64,000 nucleotides of DNA, from NCBI RefSeq assembly GCF_000374805.1, contig NZ_KB895344.1, positions 90,069 through 154,068 on the forward strand. Reading direction: 5' to 3'. Shown here piece after piece: positions 25,707 to 35,965 of this stretch. The notes under the pieces are model-generated. The model was not told the DNA's origin. It searched no databases and saw nothing but the letters and a program-made list of their open reading frames with translations. A program made the position numbers and the translations under genes. Source of the DNA: Chitiniphilus shinanonensis DSM 23277 (lineage in GTDB: Bacteria; Pseudomonadota; Gammaproteobacteria; Burkholderiales; Chitinibacteraceae). Position 1 is the stretch's first letter, and every line of letters begins with the position of its first letter.

Positions 25707-26342
25707 TTAGTTGCCGCGCACGACGGTGCTTTCCACGCCGTTGGACTTGAGCTGGTTGCGGGTGCGTTCCAGATCGCCCAGGCTGTTGAACGGGCCGATC
25801 CGCACCCGGTGCCATACGCCCTTGCCGGGGATGTCGGCGGTGTAGATCGAAGCTTCTACGCCCACCAGCGCCAGCTTGGCCTTCAGGTTGTCGGCGTCCT
25901 GTTCGTTCTGGAACGCCCCGATCTGCAGGTAGGTGCCCTTAGGCGCCTCGACCTTGGCCGGCGGGCTGGCCTCCGGCGCGGCCGGTGGCGTGGGCGTGGC
26001 GGCGGATGCCGGCTTCTTGGCCTCGGCGTCGTCGGAAAGCCCCGGCAACACCTTGTAGAAATCGAAATCCTGTTCTGGTTCCTTGGGCGCATCGCCGGCG
26101 GCGCCGCCCGGGTGCAGGGTCTCCGGGCCCTTGGCCGGATTGGCGGCCGGCGCCGACGACACGGCGTCCGGCGGCGGCGACTTCTTGTCGGTGAACGGGT
26201 TGGTGCCCCGGTTGAGGTAAATCGCCAGTACCACGGCGGCGGCCACGCCCCCCAGCAGCCCGATCAGCAGACCGGTCAGCAGCGACGAACCACCGCCGCC
26301 GCCGCTCCTGGTTCCACGGGAGCGCTTCATATCCTTGCTCAT
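25707..26342 (-). CDS. SPOR-domain membrane protein
   Basis: The 211-residue protein has a basic, Gly-rich N-terminus, one membrane helix (about residues 17-38), a Pro/Ala-rich linker, and a C-terminal SPOR domain (about 140-211: GTYLQIGAFQNEQDADNLKAKL to WHRVRIGPF). SPOR domains bind denuded septal peptidoglycan, so a division-related role like that of FtsN or DedD is likely. The start could be 26342 or 26360; the second has a better-spaced AGGG. It is divergent from argH and upstream of dsbA. Confidence 0.85.
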   Translation of the reverse strand: MSKDMKRSRGTRSGGGGGSSLLTGLLIGLLGGVAAAVVLAIYLNRGTNPFTDKKSPPPDAVSSAPAANPAKGPETLHPGGAAGDAPKEPEQDFDFYKVLPGLSDDAEAKKPASAATPTPPAAPEASPPAKVEAPKGTYLQIGAFQNEQDADNLKAKLALVGVEASIYTADIPGKGVWHRVRIGPFNSLGDLERTRNQLKSNGVESTVVRGN

Positions 26343-26737
26343 TGCCTTGGTTGTCTCCATGCGTCGCCCTGATGGGCGGTACTGCGTATCCGTTTCGCGC
26401 CGGAACCTCGCGCCGGCGTTGCAACGGCCGGAGTCGCTCGGCGGATCGCGCGTGGCGACCCTCTGGGCAAGCGGGTGATTATACGGTGGAATCCCCCGCG
26501 CGCCATGAGGGGGAAACACAGGTTCACCGTCGCGCGATCGTGCTGTTCGAGGCGACACGGCATGGCGTGCGCGCGGCCGTCTCCAGGCCGATGGCGCGAA
26601 GCCGTCGGCACGGCGGAATGCCGCGGGAACGGGCCGGCACGCCAGGTGGCGCGCCACGGGGCCGGGCGGTTGTCGCGCTGGCGCAGCGGCGCCGCCGTTT
26701 GCCGCCGTTTGTTGCTGCGATGCACGCAAGCGCGCCG

Positions 26738-26743
26738 TATAAT
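26738..26743 (+). promoter_or_regulatory. Probable sigma-70 promoter of argH (-10 box)
   Basis: A perfect TATAAT at 26738-26743 lies 34 bp upstream of the argH ATG in otherwise GC-rich DNA. A -35 candidate is TTGCTG (26712-26717), at a longer-than-ideal spacing of 20, or TGCGAT (26716-26721) at 16. The rest of the 435-bp gap between the SPOR gene and argH shows nothing further that I can name. Confidence 0.55.
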
Positions 26744-26777
26744 TCGCGCTTTGCCAATGCCGTACAGGATTTCCACC

Positions 26778-28166
<1,389 letters not shown>

Positions 28167-28288
28167 GCGCCGCCGCCCGCGCCGTGCCCGGCCGATGCCG
28201 GAGCGGGGCGCCGCGCTTTTCGCGGCCGTTGCCGTTTTCCCAGCCCTCGCCTCGGCGGGGGCTGGTCGTTTCGTGAGCGAGTTCATCC

Positions 28289-28768
28289 ATGCCGATCACC
28301 TGGACCTGGCGCCACCTCGCCGATTTCGACGCGCTGGCGCTGTTCGACTATCTGCGCCTGCGTCAGCAGGTGTTCGTGGTCGAGCAGACCTGCGCCTATC
28401 CCGACCTGGACGACTACGACCTGCTCGCCGAGCACCTCACCGGCCATGACGAGGCCGGGCGACTGCTGGCCTGCCTGCGGCTGGTGCCGCCCGGCTTGAA
28501 GTATCCCGAACCATCGCTGGGTCGGGTGGTGATCGCACCGGCGGCGCGCGGCAGCGGCGCGGGGCACCTGCTGATCGCCGAGGGGCTGGCGCGGGCGGCC
28601 CGCCGCTATCCGGGGGCCGGACACCGCATCGGCGCGCAGGCGCATCTGGCGCGGTTCTACGGCCGCCACGGCTTCGTGCCGGTGGGCGAGGTCTACGACG
28701 AGGATGGCATCGACCACATCGACATGATCCTGCCGCCGGGTTTCGTCCCGTCGCCGACCGGCGGCTGA
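28289..28768 (+). CDS. ElaA-like GNAT N-acetyltransferase
   Basis: The 159-residue protein has the ElaA pattern: LYDYLRLRQQVFVVEQ-like LFDYLRLRQQVFVVEQ at about 18-33, CAYPDLDDYD, an acetyl-CoA-binding loop GRVVIAPAARGSGAGHLL near 88, and the C-terminal FYGRHGFVPVGEVYDEDGIDH. It should transfer an acetyl group to an amine; the acceptor is not known. The gene starts 122 bp after argH with no strong ribosome-binding site visible. Confidence 0.88.
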   Translation: MPITWTWRHLADFDALALFDYLRLRQQVFVVEQTCAYPDLDDYDLLAEHLTGHDEAGRLLACLRLVPPGLKYPEPSLGRVVIAPAARGSGAGHLLIAEGLARAARRYPGAGHRIGAQAHLARFYGRHGFVPVGEVYDEDGIDHIDMILPPGFVPSPTGG

Positions 28769-28939
28769 GCGCGAAGGCCCATGGCCGCCGTTGTCCTGCC
28801 GGCCCGGCGGCGCGCATGGCGCCGCATCCTGTAGTCACAAGTTTGACACTACGCAATTTCTCACGCCGCGCGCGGGCTTAGGGTTTTGCCTTATCCCGGC
28901 CCCGCGTGCCCCGTTCCATCGCATTCCGCCGCTGGAGCT

Positions 28940-29034
28940 GCCGACAAACCCCCGGCTGCGTCGCGTTCGCTTGCCAAGCGCCTTGGCTGCGTTTCGCGCG
29001 TGTTGCCGGAACCGCTGCACTGGGTTTTTCGGCC
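28940..29034. repeat. Dispersed inverted-repeat element (family A), short copy
   Basis: The ends GCCGACAAACCC and GGGTTTTTCGGCC are near inverted repeats. The interior shares CGGCTGCGT, CTTGCC, GCCTTG and CTGCGTTTCGC with the reverse complement of the element at 46251-46377. It occupies most of the 331-bp gap between two acetyltransferase genes; the remainder of that gap shows no coding signal. Confidence 0.6.
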
Positions 29035-29099
29035 CCTTCTTTCTCTGCACGCCCCGCCGCTTCCACGTGCCGCCGCGCACGCCCGAGCAGGAGTTGTCG

Positions 29100-29558
29100 A
29101 TGAAACTGGAATTCCACCCCATGACCGAGGCCGACATCCCGGCCCTGATCCCTCCCATGACCCGCGCCTTCGACGATGACTCGCGACGCTTTCGCGGCGA
29201 GCTGCGCGGTGGCCCCTACGGCTACGACGACGGCTCGTTCCTGCGGCGCTACGGCCTGTGCGATCGCGCCTCGTCGCCGTTCACCATCCGGGTCGACGGC
29301 AGTCCGGTGGGGGCCTTCATCGTCTATTGGCAGCGTCATGGGGAAAGCGTGCTGGGCAACCTGTTCCTCGATCCGTCGGTACAGGATCGCGGCCTGGGGC
29401 TGGAAACCTGGCTTTATATCGAAAGCCATTTCCCGTCGCGCGCCTGGCGCCTGGAAACCCCCGCCTGGGCGGTGCGCAACCATTGCTTCTACGAGAAGTG
29501 CGGCTTTCGTCGCACCGGCCAGGACGGCCAGCGGGTGATCTACCGCAAGACGCAATGA
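29100..29558 (+). CDS. GNAT-family N-acetyltransferase
   Basis: The 152-residue protein has a GNAT core: an N-terminal MTEADIPALIPPM helix, a beta strand AFIVYWQRHGES, the acetyl-CoA loop LFLDPSVQDRGLGLETWLYIE near 95, and the C-terminal NHCFYEKCGFRRTGQD. The resemblance to RimJ/RimL-type modules is only general. AGGAG lies 7 nt before the chosen ATG. The substrate cannot be inferred from its neighbours. Confidence 0.85.
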   Translation: MKLEFHPMTEADIPALIPPMTRAFDDDSRRFRGELRGGPYGYDDGSFLRRYGLCDRASSPFTIRVDGSPVGAFIVYWQRHGESVLGNLFLDPSVQDRGLGLETWLYIESHFPSRAWRLETPAWAVRNHCFYEKCGFRRTGQDGQRVIYRKTQ

Positions 29559-29860
29559 TCGGGTGACCGCGCCGGGCCGTGCCGCGCCCACCGTGCCGTT
29601 CCCCGTCATCCCGGCGACGCCGGGGCCGCGCCGGCCCCGCATCGTCATCCGCCGTCTATGATGAGCGGTGTTTGCCAATGCTTATCACTGCTGCGTTTAG
29701 GGCGGGGCCATCTTCGGCGTCGCGCGATCATTTGCGCTAGCGCAAGCAAATTTCCCGAAGGTGGGGAATCACCTGATTCCGTAAAGCTGACGGCTTATCA
29801 AGATGGCGGACTGTCCGGAATTCCCCCGGCCACCCGATTCGTCCGGCAAAGGAGCTTCAC
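29559..29860. other. Intergenic region upstream of dppA with a perfect palindrome
   Basis: This 302-bp gap becomes AT-richer toward dppA. It contains the perfect 14-bp palindrome TTGCGCTAGCGCAA (29732-29745), a possible operator or insertion target, about 115 bp before the dppA start. The dppA ribosome-binding site AAGGAG lies at its end. No gene is visible. Confidence 0.5.
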
Positions 29861-31447
29861 ATGAACAAATACGGTCTCGCGCTCGGCGCCTTGCTCACCC
29901 TGACAGCCGGCGGCGCCATGGCGGCCGGCACCCTGGTGTTCTGCTCGGAGGGCAGCCCGGCCGGCTTCGACCCCGCGCGCTACACCACCGGCACCGATTT
30001 CGATGCCTCCGCCGAAACCGTCTTCAACCGCCTGACCGAGTTCGAGCGCGGCAAGACCACCATCCGCTCCGCCCTGGCCGAGAAGTGGACCGTGAGCGCG
30101 GATGGCCTGACCTACACCTTCAACCTGCGCAAGGGCGTCAAGTTCCACACTACGCCGTACTTCAAGCCCACCCGCGATTTCAACGCCGACGACGTGGTGT
30201 TCACCTTTGAGCGCCTGATCGACAAGAACCACCCGTTCAACAAGGCCGCGCCGGCGCAGTACCCCTACGTGACCGACATGGGCATGGATACCAACATCGC
30301 CTCGGTCGAGAAGGTCGATCCGTACACCGTGCGCTTCAAGCTCAAGGCGGTGGACGCCGCCTTCCTGCAGAACCTGGCGATGTCGTTCTCGTCGGTGCAA
30401 TCCGCCGAATACGCCAACCAGTTGCTCAAGACCAACAAGGCCGCGCTGATCAACACCCAGCCGATCGGCACTGGCCCGTTCGTATTCAAGAGCTACCAGA
30501 AGGACGCGGTGATCCGCTTCGACGCCAACCCGACCTACTGGCGCAAGGATGAACTGAAGCTCGACAAGCTGATCTTCGCCATCACCCCCGATGCCTCGGT
30601 GCGCTACCAGAAGCTGCAGAAGGGCGAGTGCCACCTGATGGCCTACCCGCGTCCGGCCGACCTCAAGGCCATGCAGTCCAACCCGCAGTTGCAGGTGACG
30701 CAGCAGGCCGGCTTCAACCTGGGCTGGGTGTCGTACAACGTCAAGCACAAGCCGCTGGACAAGGTGGAAGTGCGCCAGGCGCTGGACATGGCGATCAACA
30801 AGAAGGCCATCATCGACGCCGTGTACCAGGGCGCCGGCCAGCTGGCCACCAACCCGATGCCACCCACCCAATGGTCGTACAACAAGTCGCTGAAGGATGC
30901 GGCGTACGACGTGAACAAGGCCAAGGCGCTGCTGAAGAAGGCCGGCGCCGAGAAGCTCACCATCACGCTGTGGGCGATGCCGGTGCAGCGGCCGTACAAC
31001 CCCAACGCCAAGCTGATGGCCGAGATGATCCAGGCCGATTGGGCCAAGATCGGCGTCAACGCCAAGATCGTCACCTACGAATGGGGCGAGTACATCAAGC
31101 GCGCCAAGGCCGGCGAGGACGACACCATGCTGATCGGCTGGAACGGCGACAACGGCGATCCGGACAACTGGCTGGGCGTGAACCTGGGTTGCTCCGCGGT
31201 TGGCGGCAACAACTACGCGCAATGGTGCAACAAGGAATTCGACGACCTGATCGTCAAGGCCCGCAACCTGAGCAACCAGGCCGAGCGCACCAAGCTGTAC
31301 GAGCAGGCCCAGGTGGTCTTCAAGCGCGAAGTGCCGTTCACCCCGATCGCGCACTCCACCGTCTACATGCCGATGAGCAAGAAGGTGTCGGGCTACATGA
31401 TCAGCCCGTTCGCGCTGCACTCGTTCTATGGCGTGAGCCTCAAGTAA
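29861..31447 (+). CDS. dppA: Periplasmic dipeptide-binding protein
   Basis: The 528-residue protein has a Sec signal peptide (cleavage near AMA-AG, residue 21) and the SBP family 5 layout. It contains LVFCSEGSPAGFDPARYTTGT near the mature N-terminus, AEKWTVSADGLTYTFNLRKGV near 70, and GECHLMAYPRPADL near 250, which closely follow E. coli DppA. It captures di- and tripeptides (and possibly haem) for the DppBC channel. AAGGAG stands 6 nt before the ATG. It is the first gene of dppABCDF. Confidence 0.92.
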   Translation: MNKYGLALGALLTLTAGGAMAAGTLVFCSEGSPAGFDPARYTTGTDFDASAETVFNRLTEFERGKTTIRSALAEKWTVSADGLTYTFNLRKGVKFHTTPYFKPTRDFNADDVVFTFERLIDKNHPFNKAAPAQYPYVTDMGMDTNIASVEKVDPYTVRFKLKAVDAAFLQNLAMSFSSVQSAEYANQLLKTNKAALINTQPIGTGPFVFKSYQKDAVIRFDANPTYWRKDELKLDKLIFAITPDASVRYQKLQKGECHLMAYPRPADLKAMQSNPQLQVTQQAGFNLGWVSYNVKHKPLDKVEVRQALDMAINKKAIIDAVYQGAGQLATNPMPPTQWSYNKSLKDAAYDVNKAKALLKKAGAEKLTITLWAMPVQRPYNPNAKLMAEMIQADWAKIGVNAKIVTYEWGEYIKRAKAGEDDTMLIGWNGDNGDPDNWLGVNLGCSAVGGNNYAQWCNKEFDDLIVKARNLSNQAERTKLYEQAQVVFKREVPFTPIAHSTVYMPMSKKVSGYMISPFALHSFYGVSLK

Positions 31448-31498
31448 CCGCCCCGGGCGCCGGCCAGCCGGCCGGCGCCGCCGCGAGAAACGCCATCC

Positions 31499-32509
31499 AT
31501 GATCCAATTCCTGCTCAAGCGCATCGGCGTAGTGATTCCCACCTTCCTGGGGATCACCGTGCTGGCGTTCGCGCTGATCCACATGATTCCGGGCGACCCG
31601 GTGCTGGTGATGCTGGGCGAGCGCAACATCGATCCCGCCTACTACCGCGAGGCCATGCACCGCATGGGCCTGGACCTGCCGCTGTGGCAGCAGTACGTCA
31701 ATTACCTGGGTCGGCTGCTGCACGGTGACCTCGGCACTTCGCTGATCACCCAGACCCCGGTGATGGACGAGTTCCTCACCCTGTTCCCGGCCACGCTGGA
31801 GCTGTCGATCGCCGCCATGGTGTTCGCCGTGGTGTTCGGCCTGGCTGCCGGCATCGTGGCCGCGGTCAAGCGTGGCACCGCCGTCGATCACACCGTGATG
31901 GGCGCCGCGCTCACCGGTTACTCGATGCCGATCTTCTGGTGGGGGCTGATCCTGATCATGGTGGTGTCGGTGCACCTGGGTTGGACGCCGGTGTCGGGCC
32001 GCCTCGACATCGAGTTCGATATCCCGCCGGTGACCGGGCTGATGCTGGTCGATACGCTGCTCTCCGGCGATTCGGGCGCCTTCGCCTCGGCGCTGGAACA
32101 CCTGATCCTGCCCGCCATCGTGCTGGGCACCATCCCGCTGGCGGTGGTCGCGCGCATGACGCGCTCGGCGATGCTGGAAGTGCTGCGCGAGGACTATATC
32201 CGCACCGCGCGCGCCAAGGGCCTGTCGCGTACCCGCGTCATCCTCAAACACGCGCTGCGCAACGCGCTGATGCCGGTAGTCACCGTGATCGGCCTGCAAG
32301 TGGGCACCATGCTGGCCGGCGCGGTGCTGACCGAGACCATCTTTTCCTGGCCCGGCATCGGCAAATGGCTGATCGACGCCATCAGCCGCCGCGACTACCC
32401 GGTGGTGCAGGGCGGCATCCTGCTGGTGGCCAGCATGATCATCCTGGTCAACCTGTTGGTCGATCTGCTGTACGGCGTGATCAATCCCCGCATCCGGCAT
32501 GCGAGATAG
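31499..32509 (+). CDS. dppB: Dipeptide ABC transporter permease DppB
   Basis: The 336-residue inner-membrane protein has six helices and the permease signature of the DppB group: FLLKRIGVVIPTFLGITVLAF at the N-terminus, a large periplasmic loop, and the EAA loop around RTARAKGLSRTRVILKHALRN near 240 that docks with the ATPases. It forms the channel with DppC. It begins 51 bp after dppA and ends 4 bp before dppC. Confidence 0.93.
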   Translation: MIQFLLKRIGVVIPTFLGITVLAFALIHMIPGDPVLVMLGERNIDPAYYREAMHRMGLDLPLWQQYVNYLGRLLHGDLGTSLITQTPVMDEFLTLFPATLELSIAAMVFAVVFGLAAGIVAAVKRGTAVDHTVMGAALTGYSMPIFWWGLILIMVVSVHLGWTPVSGRLDIEFDIPPVTGLMLVDTLLSGDSGAFASALEHLILPAIVLGTIPLAVVARMTRSAMLEVLREDYIRTARAKGLSRTRVILKHALRNALMPVVTVIGLQVGTMLAGAVLTETIFSWPGIGKWLIDAISRRDYPVVQGGILLVASMIILVNLLVDLLYGVINPRIRHAR

Positions 32510-32513
32510 GCGC

Positions 32514-33419
32514 ATGAGCGAAACCACTACCCCCGCGCTGACCGCGCCCGATTTCCCGTCCCCGCTGGCAGAGTTCTGGCACGGCTTCTCGCGCAACCGC
32601 GGCGCCACCGTCGCGCTCGGCTTCATGTTGCTGTTGTTCGTCGCCGCGCTGTTCGCACCGTGGATCGCCCCGCACAACCCCATCGAGCAATACCGCGACG
32701 CGCTGCTGGTGCCGCCCGCCTGGACCACCGACGGCAGCTGGCGCTTCATCCTCGGTACCGACGAGTTGGGCCGTGACATCCTGTCGCGCCTGATCCACGG
32801 CGCGCGCATCTCGCTGTGGATCGGCGTGGTGTCGGTGCTGTGCTCGATGATTCCCGGCGTGGTGCTCGGCCTGCTGGCCGCGTTCTATCCCGACCGCCTG
32901 GGCACCGTGATCATGCGGCTGATGGACATCATGATGGCGCTGCCGTCGCTGCTGCTGGCGGTGGCCATCGTCGCCGTGCTCGGCCCCGGCCTGGCCAACA
33001 CCATGCTGGCCATCGCCATCGTGGCGCTGCCGTCCTACGTGCGGCTGACCCGCGCCTCGGCCATGACCGAGCTGACCCGCGACTACGTGGTCGCCTCGCG
33101 CCTGGCCGGCGCCGGCACGCTGCGGCTGATGTTCAGCACCGTGCTGCCCAACTGCATGGCGCCGATCATCGTCCAGGCCACGCTGGGGTTCTCCTCCGCC
33201 ATCCTCGACGCCGCCGCGCTGGGTTTCCTCGGCCTGGGCGCCCAGCCGCCGCTGCCCGAGTGGGGCACCATGCTGGCCGCCGCGCGCGACTACATCGAAC
33301 GCGCCTGGTGGGTGGTGACCATGCCCGGCCTGACCATCCTGCTGACCGTGCTGGCGCTCAACCTGATGGGCGACGGCCTGCGCGACGCGCTCGACCCCCG
33401 GCTGAAACAACATGACTAG
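32514..33419 (+). CDS. dppC: Dipeptide ABC transporter permease DppC
   Basis: The 301-residue permease has an N-terminal cytoplasmic tail, six helices, the [20 protein letters not shown] motif near 80, and an EAA loop near 185 ([23 protein letters not shown]). The ATG at 32514, four bases after the dppB stop, was preferred to an upstream in-frame ATG that would overlap dppB. It pairs with DppB to form the translocation pore. Confidence 0.92.
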   Translation: MSETTTPALTAPDFPSPLAEFWHGFSRNRGATVALGFMLLLFVAALFAPWIAPHNPIEQYRDALLVPPAWTTDGSWRFILGTDELGRDILSRLIHGARISLWIGVVSVLCSMIPGVVLGLLAAFYPDRLGTVIMRLMDIMMALPSLLLAVAIVAVLGPGLANTMLAIAIVALPSYVRLTRASAMTELTRDYVVASRLAGAGTLRLMFSTVLPNCMAPIIVQATLGFSSAILDAAALGFLGLGAQPPLPEWGTMLAAARDYIERAWWVVTMPGLTILLTVLALNLMGDGLRDALDPRLKQHD

Positions 33420-33528
33420 CGCCTGCCGGATCGTGCCGCTTGCGGCTGTCGCGCGGGCCAAGGCCCAGCCCCCGGCAAAGCCGGGTGCTCAAGGTACTCC
33501 GCGTGCGGGCTGCGGCGCTTTCCTGTCC

Positions 33529-33582
33529 GATTCCACTCCCCCCGCCCTCGCCGCCGCGAGGGAGCCTCGCTTTGCCCGGAGG
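33529..33582. repeat. Single copy of the 165-bp tandem-repeat core (family F)
   Basis: The stretch starting TTCCACTCCCCCCGCCCTCG and continuing through a CCCTCGC/GCGAGGG hairpin and GCCTCGCT matches the central part of the tandem repeats at 47941-48388 with few changes. Here it lies between dppC and dppD and ends in the GGAGG that serves as the dppD ribosome-binding site. Confidence 0.75.
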
Positions 33583-33592
33583 CGATGAACCC

Positions 33593-34618
33593 ATGCCCAC
33601 ACCTCAAGCTCCCGATATTGCCGTTGCCGGTGGAACCTCCATGCTGCTGGACATCAAGAACCTGTCCGTCACCTTCGGCAGCGGCCGCGATCCGTTCCGC
33701 GCCGTGTCGGGGGTGGACCTGCAAGTGGCCGCCGGCGAGATCGTCGGCATCGTCGGCGAATCGGGCTCCGGCAAGAGCGTGACCATGCTGGCCGCGATGG
33801 GCCTGATCGATGCCCCGGGGCGCGTCACCGCCGACCATCTCAGCTTCGCCGGGCGCGACCTGCTGTCGATGAAGCCGCGCGAAAAGCGCGCCATCGTCGG
33901 CGCCGAGATCTCGATGATCTTCCAGGACGCGCAGTCCAGTCTGAACCCCGCGTACACCGTGGGCGCGCAGCTGATGGAAACGCTGGCCGAGCACCAGAAC
34001 CTGAAGGGCGCCGCCGCCCGCGCCCGCGCGCTGGAATTGCTGGAACAGGTGGAGATCCCCGACGCCAGATCGCGTCTGGCCGCCTATCCGCACCAGCTTT
34101 CCGGCGGCATGAGCCAGCGCGTGATGATCGCCATGGCCATCGCCTGCAACCCCAAGCTGCTGATCGCCGACGAGCCCACCACCGCGCTCGACGTCACGGT
34201 GCAGGCGCAGATCATGGAACTGCTGGTCAGCCTGCAACGCAGCCACGACATGGCGCTGATCCTGATCACCCACGACCTCGCCGTGGTGGCCGAAGTGGCG
34301 CACCGCGTGGCCGTGATGTACGCCGGCGAGATCGTCGAGACCGCCCCGGTGCCGCAGGTGTTCGCCACCCCGCGCCACCCGTACACCCAGGCGCTGCTGG
34401 CGTCGATCCCTGAACACAGCAAGGGCGCCAGCCGCCTCAACACCCTGCCCGGCGTGGTGCCCGGCCGCTACGACCGACCCAGCGGCTGCCTGCTGGTGCC
34501 GCGCTGCCCCTACGCCGAGGACGCCTGTAGCCGCGCCCATCCCGAACTGGTGCTGGTGGGCGACGCCCAGGCGCGCTGCATCAAACCGCTCGACGACCAA
34601 GGGAGGCCGCAGCCATGA
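33593..34618 (+). CDS. dppD: Dipeptide ABC transporter ATPase DppD
   Basis: The 341-residue ATPase has Walker [10 protein letters not shown], the signature [15 protein letters not shown], Walker [13 protein letters not shown] and the C-terminal oligopeptide-type Cys motif ([12 protein letters not shown]). It hydrolyses ATP with DppF to drive import. The ATG at 33593 has GGAGG 10 nt upstream; an internal ATG at 33641 is an alternative. Its stop overlaps the dppF start (ATGA). Confidence 0.92.
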   Translation: MPTPQAPDIAVAGGTSMLLDIKNLSVTFGSGRDPFRAVSGVDLQVAAGEIVGIVGESGSGKSVTMLAAMGLIDAPGRVTADHLSFAGRDLLSMKPREKRAIVGAEISMIFQDAQSSLNPAYTVGAQLMETLAEHQNLKGAAARARALELLEQVEIPDARSRLAAYPHQLSGGMSQRVMIAMAIACNPKLLIADEPTTALDVTVQAQIMELLVSLQRSHDMALILITHDLAVVAEVAHRVAVMYAGEIVETAPVPQVFATPRHPYTQALLASIPEHSKGASRLNTLPGVVPGRYDRPSGCLLVPRCPYAEDACSRAHPELVLVGDAQARCIKPLDDQGRPQP

Positions 34619-35628
34619 GCGAACCCATCCTGATCGCCGAAGACCTGTCGCGCTTCTACACCGTGCGTCGCGGCCTGATGCGCGGCACCGCCACCGTCAA
34701 GGCGCTCAACGGCGTGTCGTTCTCGCTGCTGCCGGGCCGCACCCTGGCCGTGGTCGGCGAATCCGGCTGCGGCAAATCCACCCTGGCGCGCCAGCTCACC
34801 CTGGTGGAAACGCCCAGCGGCGGCCACCTGAAGATCGCCGGCGTCGACGTCGCGGTGGCCGACCACGCCGCCCTCAAGGCGCTGCGTCCGCAGGTGCAGA
34901 TGGTGTTTCAGAACCCCTACGCCTCGCTCAACCCCCGCAAGACCGTGGGCGCCACGCTGGAAGAGCCGCTCAAGCTCAACACCGCCCTCAGCCAGGCCGA
35001 GCGCCGCGAGCGCGTGGCCCAGATGATCGAAATCGTCGGCCTGCGCCCCGAGCACGTGCGGCGCTACCCGCACATGTTCTCCGGCGGCCAGCGCCAGCGC
35101 GTCGCCATCGCCCGCGCCATGATCCTGCAACCGCGCATCGTGGTGGCGGACGAACCCACCTCGGCGCTGGACGTCTCGATCCAGGCGCAGATCCTCAACC
35201 TGTTCATGGATCTGCAACAGCAGCTGGGCACCAGCTACGTCTTCATCAGCCACAATCTCGCCGTGGTCGAGCACGTGGCCGACGACGTGATGGTGATGTA
35301 CTTCGGCAGCACCGTGGAATACGGCGACAGGCAGACCCTCTACAGCCTGCCGCTGCACCCCTACACCCGCGCCCTGCTGTCGGCCACGCCCACCATCCGC
35401 GCCGAGGACCGCCGCGCCAAGATCAAGCTGCAAGGCGAACTGCCATCACCGCTCAACCCCCCCGGCGGCTGCGCCTTCCACACCCGCTGCCCCTACGCCA
35501 TCGAGCGCTGCCGCGCCGAAACTCCCCCACTGCGCCCGGTGCTGGGCCGACTGGTGGCGTGCCATCGGGCGGAGGATGTGGCGGCGGAGGAGGGAGTGAA
35601 CGTACCGTTGCAAGGGGCCGTCGCGTAG
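34615..35628 (+). CDS. dppF: Dipeptide ABC transporter ATPase DppF
   Basis: The 337-residue ATPase has Walker [10 protein letters not shown] near residue 44, the signature [15 protein letters not shown], Walker [14 protein letters not shown] and the Cys-rich C-terminal [13 protein letters not shown], like E. coli DppF. It is translationally coupled to dppD by a 4-bp overlap and is the last gene of the operon, which ends in a strong terminator 28 bp after the stop. Confidence 0.93.
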   Translation: MSEPILIAEDLSRFYTVRRGLMRGTATVKALNGVSFSLLPGRTLAVVGESGCGKSTLARQLTLVETPSGGHLKIAGVDVAVADHAALKALRPQVQMVFQNPYASLNPRKTVGATLEEPLKLNTALSQAERRERVAQMIEIVGLRPEHVRRYPHMFSGGQRQRVAIARAMILQPRIVVADEPTSALDVSIQAQILNLFMDLQQQLGTSYVFISHNLAVVEHVADDVMVMYFGSTVEYGDRQTLYSLPLHPYTRALLSATPTIRAEDRRAKIKLQGELPSPLNPPGGCAFHTRCPYAIERCRAETPPLRPVLGRLVACHRAEDVAAEEGVNVPLQGAVA

Positions 35629-35655
35629 TCGATCGCCGCTCCACTGAGTGCACCG

Positions 35656-35712
35656 AACAAGCCATGACCGGATCAAGGTTGATTTGCGTCATGGCTTGTT
35701 TGTTTTTTTTTT
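35656..35712 (+). terminator. Strong rho-independent terminator of the dpp operon
   Basis: A perfect 13-bp stem, AACAAGCCATGAC (35656-35668) with GTCATGGCTTGTT (35688-35700), has a 19-nt loop and is followed by a T-rich tract with nine consecutive T. Confidence 0.92.
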
Positions 35713-35965
35713 GCGCAGTGCTTGCGGAGAATTGGCGTCCCGCAGCATGGGTATGCGGCTCGGTTATCGGTATGCTCGGGCTGTAAGTGGCTTCGATCCT
35801 GGAGTTTCCGGTTTTCCACCTTGATGGGTCTTGGCACGTTGATTGCGCCACAAAGAGTTGCGCTTTGTAAGCAAAGAGTTGCCAGGGTTTGATGTTTTTT
35901 TCGGGCGATGTAAATATTGCGCTTGATCGCGCTTCCCCAGCGCCCACAACAACAAAAACCCGCTC
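35713..35965. promoter_or_regulatory. AT-richer leader and possible promoter of the RHS gene
   Basis: This gap is AT-richer than its surroundings. TTGATG (35889-35894) and TAAATA (35911-35916) are spaced by 16 bp and could be a weak promoter about 50 bp before the RHS start. The words CAAAGAGTTG and GCAAAGAGTTG (from 35852 and 35871) form a short direct repeat. No gene is seen. Confidence 0.35.

Noticed and set aside
28940..29034. Small RNA gene
   Set aside because: The inverted ends and related copies elsewhere fit a dispersed element better; no promoter or terminator was seen.
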